A DNA stretch of 64,000 bases from Candidatus Desulfobacillus denitrificans (GTDB taxonomy: Bacteria > Pseudomonadota > Gammaproteobacteria > Burkholderiales > Rhodocyclaceae), in the NCBI GenBank assembly GCA_017347485.1, contig AP021857.1, forward strand, positions 1,779,390 through 1,843,389, given 5' to 3'. The notes beneath the pieces are model-generated. The model had not been told where the DNA came from. It ran no database searches and saw only the letters and a program-made list of their open reading frames with translations. This document shows positions 23,875 through 35,682 of the stretch, in pieces (position 1 is the stretch's first letter; the number at the start of each line of letters is the position of its first letter). The position numbers and the translations under genes were made by a program.

Positions 23875-23890
23875 CATTACTTCGAGGGGA
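23869..23890 (+). other. Truncated attC12 remnant at the array end
   Basis: R'' GCATAAC (23869-23875), the complement of the cassette 12 start GTTATGC, is intact, but the rest of the site and the R' end are absent; the sequence changes to GC-rich chromosome within about 30 bases. The array end has been deleted or replaced. Confidence 0.75.
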
Positions 23891-23908
23891 CGCAGGATTT
23901 CCCGGGGG

Positions 23909-23932
23909 AAAGTCAGTCCGCGTGGCACGGCG
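23909..23932 (-). repeat. Dispersed motif copy 3 (after the integron)
   Basis: Exact copy on the minus strand; AAAGTCAGTC at 23909-23918 and ACGGCG at 23927-23932. It lies about 20 bases past the attC remnant. Confidence 0.85.
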
Positions 23933-23952
23933 CCGCGGCAGGCGCGGGGAGC

Positions 23953-25062
23953 CTACTGTTCCGCCCGGTGCTGCGCGCCGAGGTAGTCGCGCGTGCGCAT
24001 CTCGATCAGGCGGCTGACGGTGCGGTGGAACTCGGTGGCCTGCGGGCCTTCGCGGTAGAGCCCGGCGGCCTCGCACTCGGCGGTCATGACGAGCTTGACC
24101 TTGTGGTCGTAGAAGACGTCCACCAGCCAGGTGAAGCGGCGCGCCTCGTTGGCCTGCTCGCGCGTCATGCGCGGCACGCCGGAGAGGAAGACGGTGTGGT
24201 AGCGGCGGGCGATCTCGAGGTAGTCGTTCTGCGAGCGCGGCCCCATGCACAGGGTCGGGAAGTCGAACCAGATGACGCCGATGGCGCGGCGCTGCACCGG
24301 CAGCTCGCGCTCGAGGATGTTCACCGGTCGCTGGTGGCCCTCGCCCCCCGATATCTCGCGGAAGGCGGCCTCCATCTTCGCTTCCCCCTCGGCGTCGGCC
24401 GGGACGTGGTAGACCTCGACCTTTTCCAGCGCGCGCAGGCGGTAGTCGATGCCGCCGTCGACTTCCAGCACGTCGAGCTTCGATTTCAGGAGCTGGATGG
24501 TGGGGAGGAAGCTGTGCCGCTGCAGGCCGTTCGGGTAGAGGCCGTCGGGCGGATAGTTGGAAGTCAGGCAGAACACCACGCCGCGCTCGAAGAGGGCCTC
24601 CATCAGGCGGCCGAGGATCATGGCGTCGGCGATGTCGGAAACGTGGAACTCGTCGAAGCACATCAGCCGCGTCTCGCGAGCGATTTTGTCGGCGACCTTG
24701 AGCAGCGGGTCGGCCTCGTTCTTCAGCGCGCGCAGACGCTCGTGCACCTCGCGCATGAAGGCGTGGAAGTGCACGCGCCGCTTGCGCTGGTAGGGCACGG
24801 TGTCGAAGAAGCAGTCCATCAGCAGGCTCTTGCCGCGCCCGACGCCGCCCCAGAGGTAGGTGCCGCGCGGCAGCGGCGGGTTGACGACGAGCTTGCGCAA
24901 TTTCGTGCGACGCTTGTGCTTGAAGGCGACGAGTTCGTCGTAGAGGCGCTGCAGGCGCTCGGCGGCGGCCTGCTGGGCGTCGTCGGGGACGATGCGGCGC
25001 GACTGGAACTGGACGACCAGGGCGCGCAGCATGCCTTGCTGGGGAAGACGCGGGGCGTTCAT
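23953..25062 (-). CDS. zapE: Cell division protein ZapE (AFG1-like ATPase)
   Basis: ZapE is an ATPase of the AFG1/LACE1 family associated with the divisome. The 369-aa product has Walker A LWGGVGRGKSLLMD, Walker B CFDEFHVSDIADA and the conserved TSNYPPDGLY. It follows lpdA with a palindromic hairpin between them and closes the leftward TCA cluster, a common betaproteobacterial order. Confidence 0.94.
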   Translation of the reverse strand: MNAPRLPQQGMLRALVVQFQSRRIVPDDAQQAAAERLQRLYDELVAFKHKRRTKLRKLVVNPPLPRGTYLWGGVGRGKSLLMDCFFDTVPYQRKRRVHFHAFMREVHERLRALKNEADPLLKVADKIARETRLMCFDEFHVSDIADAMILGRLMEALFERGVVFCLTSNYPPDGLYPNGLQRHSFLPTIQLLKSKLDVLEVDGGIDYRLRALEKVEVYHVPADAEGEAKMEAAFREISGGEGHQRPVNILERELPVQRRAIGVIWFDFPTLCMGPRSQNDYLEIARRYHTVFLSGVPRMTREQANEARRFTWLVDVFYDHKVKLVMTAECEAAGLYREGPQATEFHRTVSRLIEMRTRDYLGAQHRAEQ

Positions 25063-25095
25063 GGTGCGGATTTTAACAGCGGCCCTCTCCCCCTG

Positions 25096-25119
25096 CCCCT
25101 CTCCCCGCGGGGAGAGGGG
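25096..25119. terminator. Palindromic hairpin between lpdA and zapE
   Basis: CCCCTCTCCCCG/CGGGGAGAGGGG is a perfect 24-base palindrome with no T-run. It could attenuate transcription between lpdA and zapE or be another dispersed palindrome. Confidence 0.55.
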
Positions 25120-25129
25120 AGAAGAGCGG

Positions 25130-26554
<1,425 letters not shown>

Positions 26555-26555
26555 G

Positions 26556-27788
<1,233 letters not shown>

Positions 27789-27811
27789 TGCTCTCTCCGC
27801 TTATTTCTGTG

Positions 27812-30655
27812 TCACTTCGACGAGCCGAGGGCTTCGTTGATGAGTTCCTTCTGCTGCTCCATGTGCTTCGAGGCGTAGCCGACCGCCGGCGAGGCCGAGG
27901 CCGGCCGCGAGACGACCAGCAGCTCCTGGCCCTTGCGCAGGACGCTCGTCAGGCGATGCGCCTTGGCGTACCAGGCGCCCTGGTTCATCGGCTCTTCCTG
28001 GCACCAGACCAGTTCCCTGGCGTTCGGGTAGAGCTTGAGCTCCTCGGCGAAGCGCCGGTCGTCGAAGGGATACAGCTGTTCGACGCGCAGCAGCGCGACG
28101 TTGCCGACCTTGCGTTCGCGGCGAGCGGCGAGGAGGTCGTAGTAGACCTTGCCGGCGCAGGCGATGACGCGGGTGACCTTCTTCGGTTCGATCTCGTCGC
28201 CGATGTGGCTTTCGCCGATGACAGTCTGAAAGGTGCCCTTGGTCAGATCCTCCAGCGAGGAGGTGGCGTCCTTGTGGCGCAGCAGCGACTTCGGCGTCAT
28301 GACGATGAGGGGCTTCCTCTGCTTCCTCAGCATCTGCCGGCGCAGCAGGTGGAAGATCTGCGCGGCGTTGGAGGGCACGCAGACCTCCCAGTTGAACTCG
28401 GCCGAGAGCTGCATGTAGCGCTCGAGGCGCGCCGAGGAGTGCTCCGGGCCCTGCCCCTCGTAGCCGTGCGGCAGCAGCAGCACGAGGCCGCAGCCGCGGC
28501 CCCACTTGGCCTCGCCCGAGGAGAGGAACTGGTCGATGACGACCTGGGCGCCGTTGGCGAAGTCGCCGAACTGCGCTTCCCAGACGACCAGCTCGTTCGG
28601 GCTGGCGGTGGCGAAGCCGTATTCGAAGGCGAGCACGGCCTCCTCGGAGAGCACCGAGTCGAAGCAGTGGAACCAGCCCTGCTTCTCCTGGATGTGGGCG
28701 AGCGGCCACCAGGTGCCCTCGTCCCACTTCTCGCGGTTCTGGTCGTGCAGCGCGGCGTGGCGGTGGAAGAAGGTGCCGCGGCCGACGTCCTCGCCGGAGA
28801 CGCGCACGTTGTAGCCGGCGGCCAGCAGCGAGGCGTAGGCGAGGTTCTCGCCCATGCCCCAGTCGACCGGCAGCTTGCCCTGACCCATCGCCTTGCGGTC
28901 CTCGATGATCTTCTGCACGCGCGAATGCAGCGTGAAGTTGGCCGGCACGTCGGTGAGGCGCTCGGACAGCCGCCTGATCTCCTTCAGCGAGACGGTGGTG
29001 TCGCACTTCTCGGTGTAGGGCACGTTGACGTGCGGCGTCCAGTCGATGGCGAACTTGCTGTGGTAGTCGGTGATGACCGGGTCGATCAGGTGGCGGCCCT
29101 CGTCGAGGGCGGCGCGGTATTCCTTGATCTTGCGCTCGGCGTCGCCCGGCGCGACGACGCCCTGCGCCTCCAGGCGATCGGCATACAGCTTGCGCGTGCC
29201 GGGATGCTGGGCGACCTTCTTGTACATCAGCGGCTGGGTCACCATCGGCTCGTCCTGCTCGTTGTGGCCAAGCTTGCGGAAGCAGACGATGTCGACCACG
29301 ACATCCTTCCGGAACGCCTGGCGGAACTCCATGGCGATCTCGGTGACCAGGGCGACGGCCTCGGGATCGTCGCCGTTCACGTGGAAGATCGGCGCCTCGA
29401 CCATCTTGAAGAGGTCGGTGCAGTAGAGCGAGGAGCGGTAGTCGCGCAGGTCGGAGGTGGTGAAGCCGATCTGGTTGTTCACGATCAGGTGCACCGTGCC
29501 GCCGGTGCCGTAGCCGCGCGTCTGCGAGAAGTTGAGCATCTCCTGGTTGACGCCCTGCCCCGCCACGGCGGCGTCGCCGTGGATGAGGACCGGCAGCGCC
29601 TCGGCCTTGCCGTTGGCGCCGCGCTTGACCTGGCGGGCGTAGACCGAGCCGGCCACCACCGGGTTGACGATCTCCAGGTGCGAGGGGTTGAAGGCCAGCG
29701 TCAGGTGCATCGGGCCGCCCGGGGTGGCGACGTCGGAGGAATAGCCCATGTGGTACTTGACGTCGCCGGCGGAGAGCACCGAGGCCTTCTTGCCCTCGAA
29801 TTCCTCGAACAGCATCTTCGGCTGCTTGCCGAGGGTGTTCACCAGCACGTTGAGGCGGCCGCGGTGGGCCATGCCGATGACCATTTCCTGCACGCCGACG
29901 CTGCCGGCGGTGCGCACCAGCTGGTCCATGGCCAGGATCAGCGACTCGCCGCCTTCGAGCGAGAAGCGCTTCTGGCCGACGTAGCGGGTATGCAGGTAAC
30001 GCTCCAGCGTCTCGGCCTGGGTGACCATGCGCAGGAAGCGCTTCTTGTCGTCGGCGCCGTAGGTCGGCGTCGCGCGGATCGTCTCCAGCCTGGCCTGAAT
30101 CCAGCGCTTCTGCGCCACCTCGGAGAGATACATGTACTCGGCGCCGATGGTGCCGCAGTAGGTCTGGCGCAGGGCTTCGAGGATCTCGCGCAGCGTGGCC
30201 TGCTCGGGCAGGCCGGCGAAGCTGCCGGTGGCGAAGCTGTGGCCGAGGTCGGCCTCGGTGAAACCGTAGTAGGCCGGATCGAGCTCCTGGATGGCCGGAC
30301 GCTCGGCGCGCTTGAGCGGATCGAGCTGGGCCCAGCGGTTGCCGAGGAAGCGGTAGGCGTTGATGAGTTGCAGGACGGCGACCTGCTTCTTGTCGGTTGC
30401 GGCGCCGGTCGGCGCGGCGCGCAGCGTGCCGAGCTTGGCGCGTTGGGCGAAGGAGGCGACGACGGGGGCGTGGGCGACGTCGCGGCCGGCAGCGACGCCG
30501 GCGCCGGGCAGGTTCTGCAGGCGGTCGAAATAGTCGCGCCAGACGTCGGTGACCGACGCCGGGTTCTGAAGATAGGACTCGTAGAGCTCCTCGATGAAGG
30601 GCGCGTTGGCGCCGAAGAGATAGGAGTTGCCGAGCATCTGTTTCATCTGGCTCAT
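27812..30655 (-). CDS. odhA: 2-oxoglutarate dehydrogenase E1
   Basis: The thiamine-dependent decarboxylase of the TCA cycle. The 947-aa product starts MSQMKQMLGNSYLFGANAPF and shows the TPP site GDAAVAGQGVNQE, and HRGRLNVLVNTLGK. ATG 30655 is preferred because it gives the conserved N-terminus and has a nearby AGAGG; an upstream in-frame ATG only adds a low-complexity Arg/Pro leader. It is separated from odhB by 23 bases. Confidence 0.97.
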   Translation of the reverse strand: MSQMKQMLGNSYLFGANAPFIEELYESYLQNPASVTDVWRDYFDRLQNLPGAGVAAGRDVAHAPVVASFAQRAKLGTLRAAPTGAATDKKQVAVLQLINAYRFLGNRWAQLDPLKRAERPAIQELDPAYYGFTEADLGHSFATGSFAGLPEQATLREILEALRQTYCGTIGAEYMYLSEVAQKRWIQARLETIRATPTYGADDKKRFLRMVTQAETLERYLHTRYVGQKRFSLEGGESLILAMDQLVRTAGSVGVQEMVIGMAHRGRLNVLVNTLGKQPKMLFEEFEGKKASVLSAGDVKYHMGYSSDVATPGGPMHLTLAFNPSHLEIVNPVVAGSVYARQVKRGANGKAEALPVLIHGDAAVAGQGVNQEMLNFSQTRGYGTGGTVHLIVNNQIGFTTSDLRDYRSSLYCTDLFKMVEAPIFHVNGDDPEAVALVTEIAMEFRQAFRKDVVVDIVCFRKLGHNEQDEPMVTQPLMYKKVAQHPGTRKLYADRLEAQGVVAPGDAERKIKEYRAALDEGRHLIDPVITDYHSKFAIDWTPHVNVPYTEKCDTTVSLKEIRRLSERLTDVPANFTLHSRVQKIIEDRKAMGQGKLPVDWGMGENLAYASLLAAGYNVRVSGEDVGRGTFFHRHAALHDQNREKWDEGTWWPLAHIQEKQGWFHCFDSVLSEEAVLAFEYGFATASPNELVVWEAQFGDFANGAQVVIDQFLSSGEAKWGRGCGLVLLLPHGYEGQGPEHSSARLERYMQLSAEFNWEVCVPSNAAQIFHLLRRQMLRKQRKPLIVMTPKSLLRHKDATSSLEDLTKGTFQTVIGESHIGDEIEPKKVTRVIACAGKVYYDLLAARRERKVGNVALLRVEQLYPFDDRRFAEELKLYPNARELVWCQEEPMNQGAWYAKAHRLTSVLRKGQELLVVSRPASASPAVGYASKHMEQQKELINEALGSSK

Positions 30656-30752
30656 GCGGTGACCTCTCGGGTGTCGGGGCGGGTGGCTGCTTTCTTCGGG
30701 AAGTCGCGGGCGGGGAGGAGGGTCGCCCCTCCCCGCCCGATGGATCATGCGC

Positions 30753-32045
30753 TCAGCGCTTGTCGAGGGACGGCACGTCGCGCTTCTCGGCGCCGGTGAA
30801 GAGCTGGCGCGGGCGGCCGATCTTCTGCTCGGGATCGGCGATCATCTCGTTCCATTGCGCGATCCAGCCGACGGTGCGGGCCAGCGCGAAGATGCCGGTA
30901 AACAGCTGTGTCGGAATGCCGAGGGCGCGCTGCACGATGCCCGAGTAGAAGTCGACGTTCGGGTAGAGCTTCTTCTCCACGAAATAATCGTCCTCGAGGG
31001 CGATCCTCTCGAGCTCGATGGCCAGCTTGAAGAGGCGGTCGTCGTGCAGTCCGAGCTCGTTGAGCACCTCATGGCAGGTCTCGCGCATCAGCTTGGCGCG
31101 CGGGTCGAAATTCTTGTACACGCGATGGCCGAAGCCCATCAGCTTGAAGGAGTCGTTCTTGTCCTTGGCCCGCTTGATGTATTCGCCGACGCGCGAGACG
31201 TCGCCGATCTCCTCCAGCATCTGCAGGCAGGCCTCGTTGGCGCCGCCGTGGGCCGGGCCCCACAGGCAGGCGATGCCGGAGGAGATGCAGGCGAAGGGAT
31301 TGGCGCCGGAGGAGCCGGCCAGGCGCACCGTCGAGGTGGAGGCATTCTGCTCGTGGTCGGCATGCAGGATCAGGATGCGGTCCAGCGCGCGCACCAGCAC
31401 GGGGTTCGGCTCGTATTTCTCGCAGGGCGTGGCGAACATCATGTGCATGAAGTTGGCCGTGTAGGTGAGATCGTTGCGCGGATACATGAACGGCTCGCCG
31501 CGGCCGTACTTGAAGGCCATGGCGACGATCGTCGGCATCTTGGCGATCAGGCGGTGCGCGGAGACGTCGCGATGGTACTGGTCGGAAATGTCCATCGCGT
31601 CGTGGTAGAAGGCCGACAGCGCGCCGACCACGCCGACCAGCACGGCCATCGGATGCGCGTCGCGGCGGAAGCCCGAGTAGAAGCGGATGAGCTGTTCGTG
31701 CACCATCGTGTGCCGCTTGATGATGGTGTCGAACTCCGCCTTCTGCTGGGCATTCGGCAGCTCGCCCTTGAGGATCAGGTAGGCCACCTCGAGGAAGTCG
31801 CACTGGTGCGCCAGCTGCTCGATCGGATAGCCGCGATAGAGCAGGATGCCGGCGTCGCCGTCGATGTAGGTAATGGCCGATTTGCAGGCCGCGGTGGACA
31901 TGAAGCCGGGATCGAAGGTGAACATGCCCGTCTTGGCGTAGAGCTGACGGATGTCGATCACGTCCGGGCCGATCGAGCCGGTGTAGATCGGCAGCTCGAC
32001 GGATTTGCCGTCGATCGTAAGCGTGGCGTTGCGTTGAGTGTTCAT
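30753..32045 (-). CDS. gltA: Citrate synthase (type II)
   Basis: Condenses acetyl-CoA and oxaloacetate. The 430-aa product matches the hexameric NADH-sensitive group: start [20 protein letters not shown], catalytic His in [30 protein letters not shown] with the second His, and the C-terminal Arg region [19 protein letters not shown]. It lies between odhA and sdhE in the leftward cluster. Confidence 0.98.
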   Translation of the reverse strand: MNTQRNATLTIDGKSVELPIYTGSIGPDVIDIRQLYAKTGMFTFDPGFMSTAACKSAITYIDGDAGILLYRGYPIEQLAHQCDFLEVAYLILKGELPNAQQKAEFDTIIKRHTMVHEQLIRFYSGFRRDAHPMAVLVGVVGALSAFYHDAMDISDQYHRDVSAHRLIAKMPTIVAMAFKYGRGEPFMYPRNDLTYTANFMHMMFATPCEKYEPNPVLVRALDRILILHADHEQNASTSTVRLAGSSGANPFACISSGIACLWGPAHGGANEACLQMLEEIGDVSRVGEYIKRAKDKNDSFKLMGFGHRVYKNFDPRAKLMRETCHEVLNELGLHDDRLFKLAIELERIALEDDYFVEKKLYPNVDFYSGIVQRALGIPTQLFTGIFALARTVGWIAQWNEMIADPEQKIGRPRQLFTGAEKRDVPSLDKR

Positions 32046-32085
32046 GCTTGCATCCCCATCAAAAAGTCGGAAAAACGCTCTCCCG

Positions 32086-32334
32086 TCATGCCTGGCGCAG
32101 GCGTTCGAGCATGTCTTTCAGTTGCCGATCGTCCGTCTCCTGCCGACCGCTCACCAGGTCCCACAAATCGTGGTCTTCCATGCCAACCAGCCGTTCCAGC
32201 GCCGCCTCGTCGGCCGCATCGACACCGTCGCCGACGCGATCCCAGAAGCGCTGGAACATCAGGTCCAGCTCCAGCAGGGCGCGCCGGCAGTGCCAGCGCA
32301 GGCGCCGCAGCCGCGCCCCGCGCTCTTCATCCAT
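32086..32334 (-). CDS. sdhE: Succinate dehydrogenase assembly factor SdhE
   Basis: SdhE promotes covalent flavinylation of SdhA. The 82-aa product starts [20 protein letters not shown] (conserved [13 protein letters not shown] block, here RRA instead of RRG) and continues [13 protein letters not shown] and [12 protein letters not shown]. The ATG at 32334 follows sdhB by 2 bases. The usual Gly of the RGxxE motif is Ala here. Confidence 0.92.
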   Translation of the reverse strand: MDEERGARLRRLRWHCRRALLELDLMFQRFWDRVGDGVDAADEAALERLVGMEDHDLWDLVSGRQETDDRQLKDMLERLRQA

Positions 32335-32336
32335 CC

Positions 32337-33047
32337 TCAAACCGCCCTGCGTGTCAGGGCATCCTTGATCTTGCCGATCGCCCGCATCGGGTTGAGCCCC
32401 TTCGGGCAGACATCGACGCAGTTCATGATGCTGTGGCAGCGAAACAGGCGGTAGGGATCCTCGAGGTTGTCGAGGCGCTCGCTGGTCGCCTGATCGCGGG
32501 TATCGGCAATGAATCGATAAGCTTGAAGCAGGCCGGCCGGACCGACGTACTTGTCCGGGTTCCACCAGAACGACGGACAGGCGGTCGAGCAGCAGGCGCA
32601 GAGGATGCATTCGTAGAGGCCGTTCAGTTCCTCGCGCTCCTCCGGCGTCTGCAGCCGCTCGGTCTCGGGCGGCGGGTCGTTGTTGATGAGGTACGGCTTG
32701 ATCGAGTGGTACTGCTTGAAGAACTGCGTCATGTCGACGATCAGGTCGCGGATCACCGGCAGACCGGGCAGCGGGCGCAGCACGACGGTTCCGGACAGGT
32801 CCTTCAGGTCGGTCAGGCAGGCCAGGCCGTTGCGGCCGTTGATGTTCACCGCATCGGAGCCGCAGACGCCCTCGCGGCAGGAACGGCGGAATGACAGCGT
32901 GTCGTCCTTGGCCTTCAGCTTGACCATGGCGTCGAGCAGCTTGCGGTCGGTGGCATCCACCTCGACCGAGATGTCCTGCATGTATGGCTTGTCGTCCTTG
33001 TCCGGATCGTAGCGGTAGATCTTGAACTGCATGGTCCTTGTGGTCAT
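32337..33047 (-). CDS. sdhB: Succinate dehydrogenase iron-sulfur subunit
   Basis: Electron-transfer subunit of complex II. The 236-aa product has the 2Fe-2S cysteines in RRSCREGVCGSDAVNING, then CILCACCSTACPSFWW and CHSIMNCVDVCPKGLNP for the 4Fe-4S and 3Fe-4S clusters. Start 33047 or 33032 (MQFKIYRY) are both possible; the second lies after AAGGA. Confidence 0.98.
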   Translation of the reverse strand: MTTRTMQFKIYRYDPDKDDKPYMQDISVEVDATDRKLLDAMVKLKAKDDTLSFRRSCREGVCGSDAVNINGRNGLACLTDLKDLSGTVVLRPLPGLPVIRDLIVDMTQFFKQYHSIKPYLINNDPPPETERLQTPEEREELNGLYECILCACCSTACPSFWWNPDKYVGPAGLLQAYRFIADTRDQATSERLDNLEDPYRLFRCHSIMNCVDVCPKGLNPMRAIGKIKDALTRRAV

Positions 33048-33060
33048 CTTCCGGAGCTCC

Positions 33061-34848
33061 TCAGTACGCGCGCTTCTTGAGTTCGATGGTGTCGACGGTG
33101 AGCGGGGTCAGCTTCACCGACTTGTAGTCGAGGCGGTTGCCCTCCTTGAACCACAGGCTGTGCTTGAGCCAGTTCGTATCGTCGCGGCCGTTCGGGTGCT
33201 CCGGCGTGTCTTGGGCGTCGTCGCGGACGTGTGCGCCGCGGGACTCCTTCCTCGCCTCGGCCGAGATCATGGTGGCCACCGCCACCTCGATCAGGTTGTC
33301 CAGCTCCAGCGCCTCGATGCGGGCGGTGTTGAAGACTTTCGACTTGTCCTTGATCGCAACGCGCTGCACGTCCTGCTGCACCTCGAGGATCTTCGAGACG
33401 CCCTCCTTCAGCTTGTCGGCGAAGCGGAACACGCCGCAGTGGTTCTGCATGGTGCGCTGCATGGCCAGGCGCGACTCGTGCGCGTCGGCACCCTCCTTCT
33501 GCGTGTCGAGCCGGGCGAGGCGCGCCAGGGTGCGATCGATCGCTTCCTGCGGCAGTTCCTTGTGCGCCTTCGTCGATTTCCTGACGTCCTCGACGGCGGT
33601 CTCGCCGGCGGACTTGCCGAACACCAGCAGGTCGAGCAGGGAGTTGGTGCCGAGGCGGTTGGCGCCGTGCACCGAGGCGCAGGCGCACTCGCCGGCGGCG
33701 TAGAAGCCGGGCACGGCGACGCTCATGCTCGCGCCGCGCGGCGCCACCACCTGGCCGCTGTAGTTGGTGGGAATGCCGCCCATCTGGTAATGGCAGGTCG
33801 GCACCACCGGGATCGGTTCCTTGATCGGATCGGTGCCGGCGAACTGGATAGAGATCTCGCGGATGCCCGGCAGGCGCTGCATGATCACCTTCGGGTCGAG
33901 GTGGGTGATGTCGAGCAGCACGAAGTCCTTGTTCGGTCCGCAGCCGCGGCCCTCGTTGATCTCGGTGACCATGGCGCGCGAGACGACGTCGCGCGAGGCG
34001 AGGTCCTTGGCGTTCGGCGCGTAGCGCTCCATGAAGCGCTCGCCGCTGCTGTTGCGCAGGATGCCGCCCTCGCCGCGCACGCCCTCGGTGATGAGCACGC
34101 CGGCGCCGGCGACGCCGGTCGGGTGGAACTGCCAGAACTCCATGTCCTCGAGCGGGATGCCGGCGCGCGCCGCCATGCCGAGGCCGTCGCCGGTATTGAT
34201 GAAGGCGTTGGTCGAGGAATGGTAGATGCGCCCCGCCCCGCCGGTGGCGAAGATGGTGGCCTTGGACTGGAAGGCGACGATCTCGCCGGTTTCCATTTCC
34301 AGGGCGGTGACGCCGAGCACGTCGCCCTCGGCGTCGCGGATCAGGTCGAGCGCCAGCCACTCGACGAAGAACTGGGTGTTGGCGCGCACGTTGCGCTGGT
34401 AGAGGGCGTGCAGCATGGCGTGGCCGGTACGGTCGGCGGCGGCGCAGGAGCGGCGCACCGGCTTCTCGCCGAAATTCGACATGTGGCCGCCGAAGGGGCG
34501 CTGGTAGATCTTGCCGGCGTCGGTGCGGTCGAACGGCATGCCGTAGTGCTCGAGCTCGATCACCACCTCGTTGGCCTTGCGGCACATGAACTCGATGGCG
34601 TCCTGGTCGCCGAGCCAGTCGGAGCCCTTGACGGTGTCGTACATGTGCCAGTGCCAGTGGTCCTCCTCGGAGTTGCCGAGGCTGGCGGCGACGCCGCCCT
34701 GCGCGGCGACGGTGTGCGAGCGCGTCGGGAAAACCTTGGTGAGGACGGCGGTCTTGAGGCCGGCTTCGGACAGTTGCAGCGCGGCGCGCAGGCCGGCGCC
34801 GCCGGCGCCGACGATGACCGCATCGAAAGTGCGTTTGGAGATTTTCAC
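33061..34848 (-). CDS. sdhA: Succinate dehydrogenase flavoprotein subunit
   Basis: The FAD subunit that oxidises succinate. The 595-aa product starts MKISKRTFDAVIVGAGGAG (FAD fold), has the FAD-linked His region HTVAAQGGVAASLGN, the substrate region MEFWQFHPTGVAGAG and HGANRLGTNSLLDLLVFGKSA. It begins with GTG directly after the sdhD stop (TAA-GTG), a tight coupling. Confidence 0.98.
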   Translation of the reverse strand: MKISKRTFDAVIVGAGGAGLRAALQLSEAGLKTAVLTKVFPTRSHTVAAQGGVAASLGNSEEDHWHWHMYDTVKGSDWLGDQDAIEFMCRKANEVVIELEHYGMPFDRTDAGKIYQRPFGGHMSNFGEKPVRRSCAAADRTGHAMLHALYQRNVRANTQFFVEWLALDLIRDAEGDVLGVTALEMETGEIVAFQSKATIFATGGAGRIYHSSTNAFINTGDGLGMAARAGIPLEDMEFWQFHPTGVAGAGVLITEGVRGEGGILRNSSGERFMERYAPNAKDLASRDVVSRAMVTEINEGRGCGPNKDFVLLDITHLDPKVIMQRLPGIREISIQFAGTDPIKEPIPVVPTCHYQMGGIPTNYSGQVVAPRGASMSVAVPGFYAAGECACASVHGANRLGTNSLLDLLVFGKSAGETAVEDVRKSTKAHKELPQEAIDRTLARLARLDTQKEGADAHESRLAMQRTMQNHCGVFRFADKLKEGVSKILEVQQDVQRVAIKDKSKVFNTARIEALELDNLIEVAVATMISAEARKESRGAHVRDDAQDTPEHPNGRDDTNWLKHSLWFKEGNRLDYKSVKLTPLTVDTIELKKRAY

Positions 34849-35196
34849 TTACAGCCTCCAGAGAATCGACACCGCCCAACCGGTGTAGCCGAGCAGGGCG
34901 AACAGCGTCAGGACGTGCAGCGTGAGGCGCACGCCGTTCGGCTTGACGTAATCCATCCAGATGTCGCGCACGCCGACCCAGGCGTGGAACATCAGGCTGA
35001 GGATGAAAAGGAAGGTCAGAAAGCGCATGAAGCCGCCGGACATCAGGCCGCTCCAGGATTCATAGGTAAGTCGCTCCTGCCCCAGCAGCAGGATGGCCAT
35101 GAGCACGCTGTAGCCCGCCATGAAGGCGGCGGTAATCCGCTGGCCCAGCCAGTCTTTCAGGCCGTAATGCGCGCCAACGATGATGTTCTTCACCAT
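34849..35196 (-). CDS. sdhD: Succinate dehydrogenase membrane anchor SdhD
   Basis: Quinone- and heme-binding anchor. The 115-aa product starts MVKNIIVGAHYGLKDWLGQR and has three membrane helices; HAWVGVRDIWMDYVKP carries the conserved His and the Asp-Tyr of the quinone site. The start overlaps the sdhC end by 7 bases. Confidence 0.94.
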   Translation of the reverse strand: MVKNIIVGAHYGLKDWLGQRITAAFMAGYSVLMAILLLGQERLTYESWSGLMSGGFMRFLTFLFILSLMFHAWVGVRDIWMDYVKPNGVRLTLHVLTLFALLGYTGWAVSILWRL

Positions 35197-35579
35197 AGCC
35201 GGACTCCCAGGATGACGGTCAGGAGCAGGCTGACCACGATCACCGCTTTCGCGCTGGCGCGCGCCGGCTTCAGATCCGTGCCGATATTCAGGTCCAGGAA
35301 CAAGATGCGCACGCCCATGCAGAAATGATGCAAAAAGGCCCACAGGAGACCGATCAGCACCAGCTTCACCAGCGGATGGGCAACGAAGGCCTGGGCCATG
35401 GCAAAGCCGAGCGAGGAGTCGAGGCTCAATTCGAACAGGAAGATCAGGAACGGCAGCATGAGGAACAGCCCCGCCCCGCTGATGCGATGCAGGATCGACG
35501 CGATCGCCGGAACCGGTTGCTTGATGGCCCGCAGGTCGAGGTGCTTCGGGCGCTCCTTTTTCATGGTTATTTCCGTCAT
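35190..35579 (-). CDS. sdhC: Succinate dehydrogenase cytochrome b556 subunit SdhC
   Basis: The 129-aa membrane subunit shows RPKHLDLRAIKQPVPAIASI and SILHRISGAGLFL with the conserved Ser/Arg of the quinone site, three helices, and heme-ligand region LLWAFLHHFCMGVRIL. ATG 35579 has AGGAGA upstream. It is the first gene of the sdh-gltA-odh transcript; TATAAT on the minus strand at 35642-35647 is a likely -10, with no clear -35. Confidence 0.94.
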   Translation of the reverse strand: MTEITMKKERPKHLDLRAIKQPVPAIASILHRISGAGLFLMLPFLIFLFELSLDSSLGFAMAQAFVAHPLVKLVLIGLLWAFLHHFCMGVRILFLDLNIGTDLKPARASAKAVIVVSLLLTVILGVRLW

Positions 35580-35682
35580 AGGCTTCTCCTCTGCACTGTG
35601 CGGCGCACCATAAGGCGCCGCGATACCCCAATAAATTGGCAATTATAGCTTCTCGCCGGGCTGCGGCCTTTTTCTCGCAGCC

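Larger units (their letters stand above)
14591..23876. mobile_element. Chromosomal integron: intI, attI and a 12-cassette array
   Basis: A leftward integrase gene, an attI junction (G15688/T15689) and twelve gene cassettes reading rightward. Each cassette starts TTRRRY-like and the first bases of each cassette are the reverse complement of the R'' end of that same cassette's attC. Matches are 7 to 12 bases, e.g. GTTAGCTTGC/GCAAGCTAAC for cassette 1 and GTTGGGGCGCTC for cassette 8. This fixes the boundaries independently of the genes. Base use is clearly AT-richer than both flanks. The last attC is truncated, so the original array was longer or its end was deleted. Confidence 0.95.
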
